Assembly: GCA_016195405.1 (NCBI GenBank)
Contig: JACPZP010000099.1
Location: forward strand, 1 to 58,050
Length of the DNA: 58,050 bases
Source of the DNA: Planctomycetota bacterium
GTDB lineage: Bacteria; Planctomycetota; Planctomycetia; Gemmatales; Gemmataceae
Direction: 5' to 3'
Shown here: positions 1 to 9,220 of the stretch, in pieces
Position numbering within the stretch: the stretch's first letter is position 1
Layout: each line of letters opens with the position of its first letter
Notes under the pieces: generated by a model
Told to the model about the DNA's origin: nothing
The model's input: the letters and a program-made list of their open reading frames with translations, nothing else
Database searches by the model: none
Translations under genes and position numbers: made by a program

Positions 1-2411
1 CGCAAGGGCAGCGCCTGCACTTGCGCGTTGAACCACGGGAACAACCCGAACCGCGCGGCATTGGCGAGCCCGTACCATAAGAAGAGGAAGACGAGCAGAA
101 TGAAATGAAGAGTCAAGAAGCTGCGCAGGTAAGTGCCGATGTCGATGCCCAGGTTGCCTTTTCCGGTGGGCGACACGAAGTTGGCGTTCTTGCGGAGCCA
201 AACCAGAGGCTTGCTGTCGGGGTCGGTGAGGATTGCCTTGGCCGCGGCATAGGGACGCTGTCCTCGGATTGGATCGGCGCTTAGGCGCGTGAAGAGCGCT
301 CCCAGGAAAGAGCCGATGTAGCCGCCGCCGGAGACTGTGGAAAGATAGTCCAGCAAGCCCAGAGCGTTTCGTTTCGCCAGCGCCTGGATGACTCCCAGGT
401 TGAAGGTGGCGCTGCGAATGCCGCCGCCCGAAAGGGCCAAAGCGACGGCGCCGGCCTTTTCATCCAACGTCCCCTTTTCGTCGGCCTCGAATTGTTTGCG
501 TCGTTTGGCGATGGCGGCGCTTTCGGCACTGGCAAGGGCGCGCGGGTAAAACGGGTCATCGCGTCCGCCGTTGTTGTCTTCGTGGATCACGTCAGCGGCT
601 TTTTCGCTCGCCATGTAGATGTTGGTGACGATGAAGAAACCTGGAATTTTCGGGAAGATCGAGGCATCGACGATCCGCAGGCCGGCGACGTTGCGTACCC
701 GAAAGCGGCTGTCGACGACGGCCAATGGGTCGTCCGGCCTGCCCAGGCGGCAGGTCCCGCAGGCGTGATGACCCCAGGCCTCGCGGCGAATCCAATCGCG
801 CAGATCTTCGTCATTGCCCGGCCATTCCTCGCTCTTCGATGGGACGTGTGCCATGATTTCACGCACGAAATGAACGCCGCTGACAAGGGCATCGAGATCG
901 GAGTTTTCAGTCTTGCCGTCGCCGAAAAAGCGGAAATTGATCTCGGGCGGCTCGAGAGGGTCTTTGCTACGCAGTGTGACCGAGCCCTCATGATTGTTCG
1001 TATGCGCTTTCAGAATGGCCCACGTGAGGCGGTTCTTGTATTGGGCGAGCTTCTCGGAATACTTAGGCTGGTAGCCCTTGAAATACCCCGGCAGGGCGAA
1101 GATGAACAGGTCCGGTTCCGCTAGGTTGGGGTTGGATCGCTTGAAGACGCCGATCACGACGCCGTTGGAAGCGTAGATACCCGCGCCGTTTTTTTGCCAG
1201 GCATCATAAGCGGGGTCAGCGACCGTTCCCGGCTCCCTGAAAGCAGCTGAAGCGAGAATGCTGAAATCCGGCGGCATTTCGTGAATGACGGCCGCCTCGT
1301 AGCGATCTTGGAGGTTTTTTCCCACCCCCGCGAGGTCCACCTCGACCTGGATGTTCTGCTTTTGCAACTCCTCCGCGGGACCGATCCCTGAGAGCATGAG
1401 AAGTTGCGGCGTGTTGAAGGCGCCTCCGCACAGGATGACTTCGCGCCGGCAACGAATTTCCAGTTCTTCCGTGCTTCCGTCCGTCTGCGGATGCATGTCT
1501 GCCTTATACAGCTTCCGGCCGCGACGGTACTTGACCCCCACCGCGCTCGGAGCGGCGGTTGCATCCGTTCGCTCCAAGCAGATCTTCACTGCCAGGGCGT
1601 TTTCCAGCACCGTCAGATATTCGCCATGTCTCTCCTGCGCGATCCGCAGGAGATCGCGCGGACTCGATCGTTTGCCGTTATTGACGGCAATGGGAACGAT
1701 CGCCAGGCCTTCCGGACTATTGCGTTGAGCGCGTTCAAAGTTGGGGTCGAAGTGCTCCTTGATGCGGCCTCGAAAGAAATCCCATTTCGCCATCCAAGGC
1801 GTTTCGATGCCGGCCGCGGAAGAGGCTTTGAAGACGGCTTTCAGAGTCTTGAAGAGCTGTGGGTCTTTAAGGGCGAGCGTAATATCGGGCCAACTGGTTG
1901 TGAGCCAGCCGTCGAAGCCGTGCATTCCGGGATCGAAACCTTTGGGTCGTTCCTGATACGCACAACGTTCCAAGCGCTGGAAATACGGACGCATGGCGTT
2001 GCCGCACCAACTGTCGTCGTCGGTGAGGTCGGCGAGGTCGTCCCAATCCGCTGCCGGCCCCGCAATGGTGATGAGCGCGTTGTGCAGCGTGCAGCCACCG
2101 ACGGTGGAGGCGCGCGGATAGAAGATGCCGTCTTTCTCGCTCACCCATTTGCTGTCCTGTTTCTGCAAGGCGTCGTTGGTGTAATGGCGAACGAAAAACT
2201 CCCAGCTCAACTCGGGGTGTTCCGTCGAGAGTGGATGCAAGGCCGGCACTTGGGCGCTTCCCGGTTCCTCCCAGCCGCCCGCATCCAGGAGCAGCACCCG
2301 ATACTTGAGCGCGGCGAGCCTGGCGGCCAAAGGCGCGCCGCCGGCGCCGGCGCCAACGATGATGTAATCGTAATCCCCGGAAGGCATCGTCAATGGCTTT
2401 GGCTCGGACAT
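1..2411 (-). CDS. GMC-family flavoprotein oxidoreductase fused to patatin-like lipase (partial, runs off left edge)
   Basis: Reading down the minus strand from ATG 2411 gives one uninterrupted frame to base 1. Residues 1-~600 are a GMC oxidoreductase: FAD-binding GAGAGG at 20-25 and the active-site region with His548-His549 followed by CGTCRLG. The domain closes near residue 590 with DASIFPKIPGFF. The usual second catalytic His/Asn of that last motif aligns with Phe, which is unusual. After a charged linker, residues ~650 onward are patatin-like: SGGGIR at 661-666 (oxyanion hole) and STVSGGGYIG with candidate nucleophile Ser694. A hydrophobic segment near residue 765 suggests membrane association. 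The catalytic Asp lies beyond the edge. A GGGAG ribosome site precedes the start. The stop of the upstream cytochrome lies 13 nt away, so the two are probably co-transcribed and the cytochrome is a plausible electron acceptor. Substrate unknown. Confidence 0.88.
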   Translation of the reverse strand, partial: MSEPKPLTMPSGDYDYIIVGAGAGGAPLAARLAALKYRVLLLDAGGWEEPGSAQVPALHPLSTEHPELSWEFFVRHYTNDALQKQDSKWVSEKDGIFYPRASTVGGCTLHNALITIAGPAADWDDLADLTDDDSWCGNAMRPYFQRLERCAYQERPKGFDPGMHGFDGWLTTSWPDITLALKDPQLFKTLKAVFKASSAAGIETPWMAKWDFFRGRIKEHFDPNFERAQRNSPEGLAIVPIAVNNGKRSSPRDLLRIAQERHGEYLTVLENALAVKICLERTDATAAPSAVGVKYRRGRKLYKADMHPQTDGSTEELEIRCRREVILCGGAFNTPQLLMLSGIGPAEELQKQNIQVEVDLAGVGKNLQDRYEAAVIHEMPPDFSILASAAFREPGTVADPAYDAWQKNGAGIYASNGVVIGVFKRSNPNLAEPDLFIFALPGYFKGYQPKYSEKLAQYKNRLTWAILKAHTNNHEGSVTLRSKDPLEPPEINFRFFGDGKTENSDLDALVSGVHFVREIMAHVPSKSEEWPGNDEDLRDWIRREAWGHHACGTCRLGRPDDPLAVVDSRFRVRNVAGLRIVDASIFPKIPGFFIVTNIYMASEKAADVIHEDNNGGRDDPFYPRALASAESAAIAKRRKQFEADEKGTLDEKAGAVALALSGGGIRSATFNLGVIQALAKRNALGLLDYLSTVSGGGYIGSFLGALFTRLSADPIRGQRPYAAAKAILTDPDSKPLVWLRKNANFVSPTGKGNLGIDIGTYLRSFLTLHFILLVFLFLWYGLANAARFGLFPWFNAQVQALPL

Positions 2412-2424
2412 GAGCGGCGCTCCC

Positions 2425-5058
2425 TCAGAACGTTTTGAGCAGCTCGATCAGATCGTTCAGCTCTTGCAGCGTCAATTCCATCGCGAAGTAATGGCCACGG
2501 TCCATTACCAAATCCGGGCACTTGCTCAGACTCAGGAGCTTGGACGCGACGTCGCGCTGCAACAGCTCGCGCAGCTGCTCGCTTCCCAGCTTGCGGGCGC
2601 GTCCCTTTTGCAAAACCGACCCAGCTTCCAGGATGGTCTCTATGAGTTGCGCTTGTTTGGCCGGGTCGGGGTCGAGGTTGGCGAACAGATTGACGGGCGT
2701 CCCTTTGGGGATCGGGCCGATCTCCAGATCGCCGAGCCGGCCGGCCAAGAAATAAGAAGCGAAGGACGCTGCGACCGTCGTGGCCAGAAACACGTAGCCG
2801 GGGCAGCGCCACCTTGGATTGAAGCGAATCGAGAGCAGCAAAAAAAAGAGGGCGAGCGCCAAGCAGAGAGCCGGCACGAGCCACGGAAAGTCGTTCAAGA
2901 GAGGCGAGCCGAATCCGGTCGCGCTCTTGAGCAAACCCGGAATGTTCTTGGCCGGAATGCGGATCCAGGTGTCTTCGGTTGTGCGCCAAATTAAGCCGTG
3001 ATCTTCTTCCAACCGATCCTTGGTCGCGCCATTGAGATCGCTGCCCATCTGCCGGCGGTTTCGCGCTGCTAATTGCTGAATTTCGGCGCGTGCCTTTCCT
3101 TGTCGCTGGGCTTCGTCGACCGCCACGAGGAGCTTGCGGATGCCGTCGTCAAACGCCTCCATTCGGCCCTTGACGCTCGGATCGTTGTTGAAGATGCCGA
3201 CGGAATTGTTGTGCAAGTAGGGCGCAGTGGCCCAGATGCTGATGAGGCTGGCCGGACGATAAAATCCGCGCCCACCGCCCGGCGCCTGGAAGCTAACGTC
3301 TATCTTGCGGTAAGGATCGTAGACCTGGATGGCGCCGACGGAGGGAAGGTGCTTGTAGGTGTCCGACGAAAAATCCTCCCACATCTGCCCGGCGATGCCG
3401 TTCGTCGCCAAGGATCGAGCTGCGTTGGTCCCTACGACCGTAATCGGCACGCGGTGATCGGTGGAGAGAAAATTGTCCTCCCAGAAACGCTTGTCCTTGA
3501 CCGCCTCTTGAGCCCAGTCCTGGTATTCGTCCGACGCCAAAATGTCGAGCAGGACATCTCCCTTCGTGAATTCCGCTTCGCGTTTGCTCCAGATCTCTTG
3601 GGGCTGCTTGCTGGAATGGCAGATGATGCAGCGGCGGGCGAACACCTTTCGTCCTGCGTGGAGATGCGGATCCCAGGGAACGCCTTCACCCGATACCGTC
3701 TCGCCTTTTTCGTTCTTGCCATTCAGGTTCAAGTAGGTTTGTCCTCCAACCGCGTCTTTTAGCCGCATGGGCGCGGTGGAGGCGAGGAAAAACTTTGCGA
3801 GGTACTCGACGCGCTCCTTGTTCACCTGCCAAAAGACCGAGTTGTCCTCACAATCCTTGATTTTGAAAGGCTTCTGCGGCGTGAATCCCAGGAGCGGATT
3901 GTGCAGCCGTATCCATTGTTCGTGATAAGTTCCGATGTTGAGATAGACACGGGCGAGGGCGCCCCACGCCCCCACTGAGTCAGCCCCTTCCAGCAAGATG
4001 CGCGGCACCGGTCGTGGGTCTTTGGCGGTGTCCTCATCTCCCTTGAGTAGGGACGGCATGACTCGCTGATGGTCCAACAGGTGTTCGGGGAAGTTGTGCG
4101 ATCGATCAGGGTTTTCGGAAAGCCATTTCTTGTCGCTATGGAGCGAAATGCCGGCGCGATCCAGACGAGCCGGCACGCCGAAGACTGCGTTCATCGTGTT
4201 CGGATTGTTGATGTTGTCCGATGCCACCAGGGATGTATCAATCGTTCCCGGCGGTTGGCTGTCGAGCACGTGATAGATGAAGCTGTCCGGCTTGAGAAGT
4301 CCGCCGAATACCGCGCGCGTGCGAAAATACTGGCTGCCGATGTTGGACGAAAGGTTGCTCCACTTCGGCTCCTCCGGCCGGTCGGGCGGGTTGAGCGGAT
4401 GAGGCCCGATGTGACAGAATCCGCAACTCATGCCGACCCGATAGGGCCTTACCAATTCGGGATCGCCGAAGTAGCTGGAATCGTTGAAGTACCGGACGGC
4501 ATCCCATCGGCTCTTGGCATCCCGATCGAATTTGGGGTTGCGAAAGAGCCTTAAGCCCATAACGCCGGAAGATTTGCCGTAAACTTCCTCGCGCGGTTTA
4601 CGGATGCCAGGGTCCACGGGGACTTCCAGAAAGAGTCCAAATTCGTCCTTGTCGTCAGCCGCTCGAAATCCGGGTTCATTGATTAGTCCCGCCTCTTTGA
4701 ACCGATTGGCCCGCTTGATTGCGCCCGTTTTCGCGTCGGGGCTTGCGACGAGCTTGAGCAGATCCAGAAATCCATAGCTGTGATTGCCCAACCAGTCCCA
4801 AAACGCTTCATTGCCGCCGCACCACATGATCCACGTGTTCCGGCCCCTAATCTGATCGACCGTCAGCGGCAGCGGCTGGCCCTTGCCCCGGTCAAAGGTC
4901 ATGTCCATTTCGCGGAAATAGTCGTAGGTGGCCGTCGGAAAATCCCCGGCCGACTTGCCGGCGGCCTTGGCCTCATCCAGCGGAGCGGGCCCTGCTGGAG
5001 TACAACCCAGGCAAATAGCGAACATGAGTCCGGCCGCAGCCAACAAAGCGGTTTTCAC
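2425..5058 (-). CDS. Large di-haem c-type cytochrome lipoprotein, RoxA-like
   Basis: Predicted exported cytochrome of 877 residues. Two CxxCH haem sites are visible: CGFCH (His216) and CIICH (His481). The GTG at 5058 is chosen because AAGGAG sits six bases upstream and because it gives a clean lipoprotein signal peptide (MKTALLAAAGLMFAICLGC); an ATG eight codons earlier would put the ribosome site inside the gene. Two hydrophobic segments near residues 720-790 suggest the C-terminus is membrane embedded. The N-terminal motif with CGGNEAFWDWL and the long spacing between haems recall RoxA-like di-haem oxygenases and cytochrome peroxidases; that assignment is from memory of the family. It precedes the GMC-patatin gene by 13 nt, so it likely carries electrons from that flavoenzyme. 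Confidence 0.85.
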   Translation of the reverse strand: MKTALLAAAGLMFAICLGCTPAGPAPLDEAKAAGKSAGDFPTATYDYFREMDMTFDRGKGQPLPLTVDQIRGRNTWIMWCGGNEAFWDWLGNHSYGFLDLLKLVASPDAKTGAIKRANRFKEAGLINEPGFRAADDKDEFGLFLEVPVDPGIRKPREEVYGKSSGVMGLRLFRNPKFDRDAKSRWDAVRYFNDSSYFGDPELVRPYRVGMSCGFCHIGPHPLNPPDRPEEPKWSNLSSNIGSQYFRTRAVFGGLLKPDSFIYHVLDSQPPGTIDTSLVASDNINNPNTMNAVFGVPARLDRAGISLHSDKKWLSENPDRSHNFPEHLLDHQRVMPSLLKGDEDTAKDPRPVPRILLEGADSVGAWGALARVYLNIGTYHEQWIRLHNPLLGFTPQKPFKIKDCEDNSVFWQVNKERVEYLAKFFLASTAPMRLKDAVGGQTYLNLNGKNEKGETVSGEGVPWDPHLHAGRKVFARRCIICHSSKQPQEIWSKREAEFTKGDVLLDILASDEYQDWAQEAVKDKRFWEDNFLSTDHRVPITVVGTNAARSLATNGIAGQMWEDFSSDTYKHLPSVGAIQVYDPYRKIDVSFQAPGGGRGFYRPASLISIWATAPYLHNNSVGIFNNDPSVKGRMEAFDDGIRKLLVAVDEAQRQGKARAEIQQLAARNRRQMGSDLNGATKDRLEEDHGLIWRTTEDTWIRIPAKNIPGLLKSATGFGSPLLNDFPWLVPALCLALALFFLLLSIRFNPRWRCPGYVFLATTVAASFASYFLAGRLGDLEIGPIPKGTPVNLFANLDPDPAKQAQLIETILEAGSVLQKGRARKLGSEQLRELLQRDVASKLLSLSKCPDLVMDRGHYFAMELTLQELNDLIELLKTF

Positions 5059-5323
5059 GACGAACTCCTTAATAGGAACCATGTCGTGGGAAACGGATGG
5101 ACTGGGGGTATCTGAAAGGATGTTCGTGGTGAAATCAATGACCTAAACAGACTAACGAGGCAAATTAGCCAATGGCAAACTCCGGAAACTCGTTTCACCA
5201 TGTCGTGCGTATGCGTGACATGAAAGAATTCTCTTGCAACCTCACCAACTTGCTGTTAACTTTTCCCTATCGACGCTGCACCAGAATCTCCAAAACTATT
5301 ACTGCCCCTCGCTTAGGTGCGCG

Positions 5324-8300
5324 ATGATTGCTCCAATCCCTTGTCCTGAGATCGACGACTTCCGCAAGTTTCTCATGGGCGGAGCGTCGGACGAGGATGT
5401 TCAACGTCTCCGGGGCCACCTGCTTGAATGCGGAAGGTGCCGAATCAAGTTGAAGGCTTTGGAAGAACTCGGCACGCCAAGAATTCCCCAAGGTTTGGGA
5501 CCCATTCTTCCCGCGTGGACCGATAAGGCCGGGGAACAAGTGCTTCGACGATTGGGGGATCAGCGTACGCACTCCATCCCTTCGGCCGAAGACACGCTTG
5601 AGCGCATCGGCGAGCCAGACCATTCAACTCAGCACAGCACGCTGGCGCATTGCCGCGCCGTCATCGATCCACCCAAGGCGGCGGAAGAGCTTGGCTGGCT
5701 GGGCCCGTATCGCCTTCTGGACACCATCGGCCAAGGAGGCATGGGCACGGTCTTCAAAGCTGAGGATCCCCGGCTCGGCCGGCTTGTCGCGATCAAAGTG
5801 CCGCATTCGAGCACGCTGCACGCGGCGGAATCAACTGCGCGGCAACGCTTCTTACGTGAGGCGCGGGTGGCCGCCCCCATTCGCCACCCGCACGTTTGCC
5901 CGATTTATGACGTCGGTGAGCACGAGGGATCTCCTTATGTCGTGATGGCCCACGTGGAGGGCGGCTCGCTCGCGGAACTCCTTGCAACACCCGGCCAAAA
6001 GCTGGATTGCGATGCGGCCGCGGAATTGGCCCGGCAAGTGGCGTCCGGCCTGGCGGCCCTGCACGAGCATAGCGTCATCCACCGCGACCTGAAGCCCGCC
6101 AACATTTTGATTGACTGCGCGGGCAAGGCCGTCTTGACCGACTTCGGCCTGGCCCGGCCCGACGACGACAGCGAGCATCTGACCGACGAAGGCGAAATCA
6201 TGGGTACCGTGTCCTACATGGCACCCGAGCAAGCCGTTGACGCTGACAACGTCGGTCCCCCCGCGGATATTTACAGCTTAGGCGTCGTCCTGTATCGAAT
6301 GTTGACGGGCCGCCTGCCGTTCCGGGGCCGCAAGCTGCAAGTCCTCGCGCAAATCGCAACGGAAACGCCTCCGCCGCCGTCAACCTTCCGGCTCGATCTC
6401 GATCCCAAGCTGGAGCGCATCGTGCAAAAGGCGATGGCGCGCAATCCGGAAAATCGCTTTTCAAGCGCGGCTGCCATGGCGGAAGTACTGGAAAGTTGGT
6501 TGAAAAGCGTTAACCTCAAGTCGAAGCGCGGCATTCCCGCATCAATCGCCAATGCCACGAAGATTACGTTCTCAAAGCCCCCGTCAACGGCTTCATCAAG
6601 ACCTTCGCCGACGCAGCTTGGGCGCCCACTTCGCATGGCATTGGCTGTCACGGCCGGCATCTTCCTGATTGTAAGTGGAATATACCTGCTCCGGATCGTG
6701 ACCAATGGGGAAAAGCCGGCCATGTTTGAGGCCAGTCCCGACGCCGCGCAGCTACCCGGTGCAGCTTCACTCATGCCAGCTCTGCCTGCGAGAGGCGCTG
6801 CTCTGAATGCGACGACGCTTGTCCCCCGACCGATGCCGATCGACGGCGTTCAGGCTTGGACACTTGAACTTCCCCTTCGCTATGGGCCGATCAAAGCGCT
6901 CGCTTATTCCCCCGATGGTAAACTTCTGGCCGTCGCGGCGGAGAAAGGCAAAGTTCACCTGTGGGACGTCGGCGCCCGTCAACCAGCGGGGATCCTTCTT
7001 GGCGGCGACACCTCGTTTAAGCAACTCGCATGGTCTCCAGACGGGAAGCATTTGGCGGCAGTGGAAGTGTGGGTTCGGCAGCAAGTTTGGATCTGGGAAA
7101 TGCCTTCCCGGAAGCGACTGGCCACTTCCACGTTGAAGGACGCGACGACCCTGGCTTGGTCGCCCGAGGGCGGCACGTTGGCGATTGGCCATCAGGATGG
7201 AGTCGTAACCTGGTGGCGACCGAATCCGGACGACCTGCTCATTCCCCTTCGCTCCTCTCCCAGGGGTTCCGATGCGATCCGTGCACTGGCCTGGTCGCCG
7301 GATGGAAAGAGCCTGGCCGCTTGTGCCAGGAATTCGTGGTGGCTCTGGGACGTGAACACGGGCGTCGCGTCGAAACCGCGTGATTGGAGCGCGGACGCCG
7401 TTCAGGCACTGGCCTGGTCGCCCGGCGCTGGAACGTATCTCGCAGTCGGCAGCGCGGATAAGACGATTCATGTCTGGGAACGCGACCTCGACACAATGCT
7501 TCCCGAATTCGTTCAGCATCAAAAGGAGATTGCGACCCTGGCTTGGTCTCAGGATGGGAAGCGCTTGGCCAGTTTTGACCGATTGGAAGCTGTGATCTGG
7601 TCCGTCGAGAGCGCCGAAAGTCAACGCCGCCTGGAGTGCAAGGCGGAATCGATAGCTTGTTCGCCGGCCGATGATTTTCTGGCCCTGGGTCTTGAAAACG
7701 GAGCCGTCGATCTTGTGAAATCCGATTCGGTAAAACCCGCAGATGCGCTGCCGTGTCAAGTCACGGCGTTCCGGGTGCATACGATTGCCTGGTCTCCTGA
7801 CGGCGCCTACTTGGCCAGCGGCGGACCCGACTCGGGCATCATCCATGTCTGGGACGGCAAGACCGGGAAGGCCATGAAACCGCTAGTCCACGGCCTGCAG
7901 CGCGTGTGGGCCTTGGCTTGGGCGCCGGACGGGAAAACCCTGGCGGCGTCTTCCTGCATGCAGGGTAACCATGAAGTGGAAATATGGGACGCGCCCAACG
8001 CCGGCAGGTTGCGGACGTTTCCTTCAGGCGCCGGTCCCGCCCCCGCTCTAGCATGGTCGCCCGTGGGCAAACGTCTGGCTATCGGGGGACGCGAACTGAC
8101 CGTATACGAGTACGAATCGGGGAAGCCGTTGCAGTTCACGGGCGTCACGGGCAATGTGCAGGCGCTCGCCTGGTCGCCCGACGGCCAACGTCTTGCGTCG
8201 GGCGACCAGGAAAAAACGGTGCGGATTTGGGATGTGGGGCTGACGACAGCCAATTTCTTTCGAATCGAGACGATGAGCGCCCGTGTCACCGGACTGTCAT

Positions 8301-8803
8301 GGTCCGGCGAGGGCGACCTGTTGGCCATTGCCGTGGAGCGGCAACCGGTCTGCGTTCTTGAGGTCAAGCCCGACGGCAAGCTCCGCGAAATCCGCGACCT
8401 CGCGGCGAAAAAACTTGCGTTTTCGTCAAACGGGATGCTCCTGACCGAACGGGGATTCCTCTGGCAAGCTCACTGTAACAAGACGCTTCAGGCGTTTGAC
8501 GGAGGGGACTGCGTGGCCTGGCACCCCACCGGCAAGATCGCGGCCATCGGCGGCTGGAACCGAATGATCCGGCTCTGGGATGTCGAGAAAGGGCAGCTGA
8601 ACGCGACGCTCATGACGCTGGGCGGCGCGGGCAGCATCGCCGTCAGCGCCGATGGCAACTACCGCGGCGCCACGGGAATCGAGAAAAACCTCTACGTCCT
8701 AGTCGACTCGGAGCGCGGCAAGGAGCTGTTCACCGTTGAGGAATTCAGCTCGAAGTATCAGTGGAAAAACGCTCCGGAGCGCGTGTGTTTGACTGGAAAG
8801 TAG
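5324..8803 (+). CDS. Membrane Ser/Thr protein kinase with C-terminal WD40 repeats
   Basis: PknB-type kinase of 1159 residues. Start at ATG 5324 has AGGTG six bases upstream; an open frame 30 codons longer lacks support. Order: a short zinc-binding HxxxCxxC (His32, Cys36, Cys39), as in anti-sigma factors. Then the kinase domain from Tyr129 with GQGGMG at 136-141, Lys158, catalytic HRD Asp255 and DFG Asp273. One transmembrane helix lies at about 438-459. The rest is a long series of WD40 repeats, many with the core AWSPDGK, enough for more than one propeller. The kinase is therefore cytoplasmic and the propellers outside the membrane, a layout common in planctomycetes. It is divergent from the cytochrome gene, 265 bases away. 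Ligand and targets cannot be read from the sequence. Confidence 0.93.
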   Translation: MIAPIPCPEIDDFRKFLMGGASDEDVQRLRGHLLECGRCRIKLKALEELGTPRIPQGLGPILPAWTDKAGEQVLRRLGDQRTHSIPSAEDTLERIGEPDHSTQHSTLAHCRAVIDPPKAAEELGWLGPYRLLDTIGQGGMGTVFKAEDPRLGRLVAIKVPHSSTLHAAESTARQRFLREARVAAPIRHPHVCPIYDVGEHEGSPYVVMAHVEGGSLAELLATPGQKLDCDAAAELARQVASGLAALHEHSVIHRDLKPANILIDCAGKAVLTDFGLARPDDDSEHLTDEGEIMGTVSYMAPEQAVDADNVGPPADIYSLGVVLYRMLTGRLPFRGRKLQVLAQIATETPPPPSTFRLDLDPKLERIVQKAMARNPENRFSSAAAMAEVLESWLKSVNLKSKRGIPASIANATKITFSKPPSTASSRPSPTQLGRPLRMALAVTAGIFLIVSGIYLLRIVTNGEKPAMFEASPDAAQLPGAASLMPALPARGAALNATTLVPRPMPIDGVQAWTLELPLRYGPIKALAYSPDGKLLAVAAEKGKVHLWDVGARQPAGILLGGDTSFKQLAWSPDGKHLAAVEVWVRQQVWIWEMPSRKRLATSTLKDATTLAWSPEGGTLAIGHQDGVVTWWRPNPDDLLIPLRSSPRGSDAIRALAWSPDGKSLAACARNSWWLWDVNTGVASKPRDWSADAVQALAWSPGAGTYLAVGSADKTIHVWERDLDTMLPEFVQHQKEIATLAWSQDGKRLASFDRLEAVIWSVESAESQRRLECKAESIACSPADDFLALGLENGAVDLVKSDSVKPADALPCQVTAFRVHTIAWSPDGAYLASGGPDSGIIHVWDGKTGKAMKPLVHGLQRVWALAWAPDGKTLAASSCMQGNHEVEIWDAPNAGRLRTFPSGAGPAPALAWSPVGKRLAIGGRELTVYEYESGKPLQFTGVTGNVQALAWSPDGQRLASGDQEKTVRIWDVGLTTANFFRIETMSARVTGLSWSGEGDLLAIAVERQPVCVLEVKPDGKLREIRDLAAKKLAFSSNGMLLTERGFLWQAHCNKTLQAFDGGDCVAWHPTGKIAAIGGWNRMIRLWDVEKGQLNATLMTLGGAGSIAVSADGNYRGATGIEKNLYVLVDSERGKELFTVEEFSSKYQWKNAPERVCLTGK

Positions 8804-8812
8804 AGCGCCAGT

Positions 8813-8846
8813 TCAGCGCCATCACCGCCACGTAGTTTGGCGCTGA
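8813..8846. terminator. Hairpin after the kinase gene
   Basis: Perfect 9-base inverted repeat TCAGCGCCA/TGGCGCTGA with a 16-base loop, ten bases after the kinase stop. There is no T-run, so it is only a weak terminator candidate between convergent genes. Confidence 0.3.
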
Positions 8847-9220
8847 GCCCCTCGTCGCAAATCTATGGAAACTAATATCTTACAGCGTCGAACGGACCTC
8901 AGCGCCACAGTGCCACACTCACATACCCACCTACCCTGTCGATCGCGCGCAAGAACCAGCCATTTTCACCCTAACACAAATTGCCATTAAGACTTGGAGG
9001 TGGAATTGTCATGCAAGATCAAATCACAGTCGGCTAACCTCGAACATCGTGTCCGTTGATGGCAAAAAGACTGTTTCCCTGCCCGCCCGAAGCCCGTAGT
9101 CATGCCCCGACCGGTCCTACTCGAGCCGACTCGCAAGGCGATTAAGCAATATTACCAATCGCAAGAGCTACCGCGTGCACTACGTTCCCTAGTCGCTTAC
9201 TGTGAGGCCGTTTTGAACAG
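8847..9220. other. Intergenic region without a supported gene
   Basis: Between the convergent kinase and HExxH-protein genes. A plus-strand start at 9102 opens a short frame (MPRPVLLEPTRKAIKQYYQ...) that then runs antisense through the next gene; at most it is a degraded N-terminus of some lost gene. No convincing RNA or repeat seen. Confidence 0.4.

Noticed and set aside
1404..2438. Long plus-strand open frame antisense to the GMC gene
   Set aside because: No recognisable protein sequence and no ribosome site; the opposite strand carries clear GMC motifs. Such shadows are common in GC-rich genes.
9102..9220. Possible N-terminus of a lost gene (MPRPVLLEPTRKAIKQYYQ)
   Set aside because: The sense-like part is only about 35 codons, and the frame continues antisense through the HExxH gene. 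Too short to assign.
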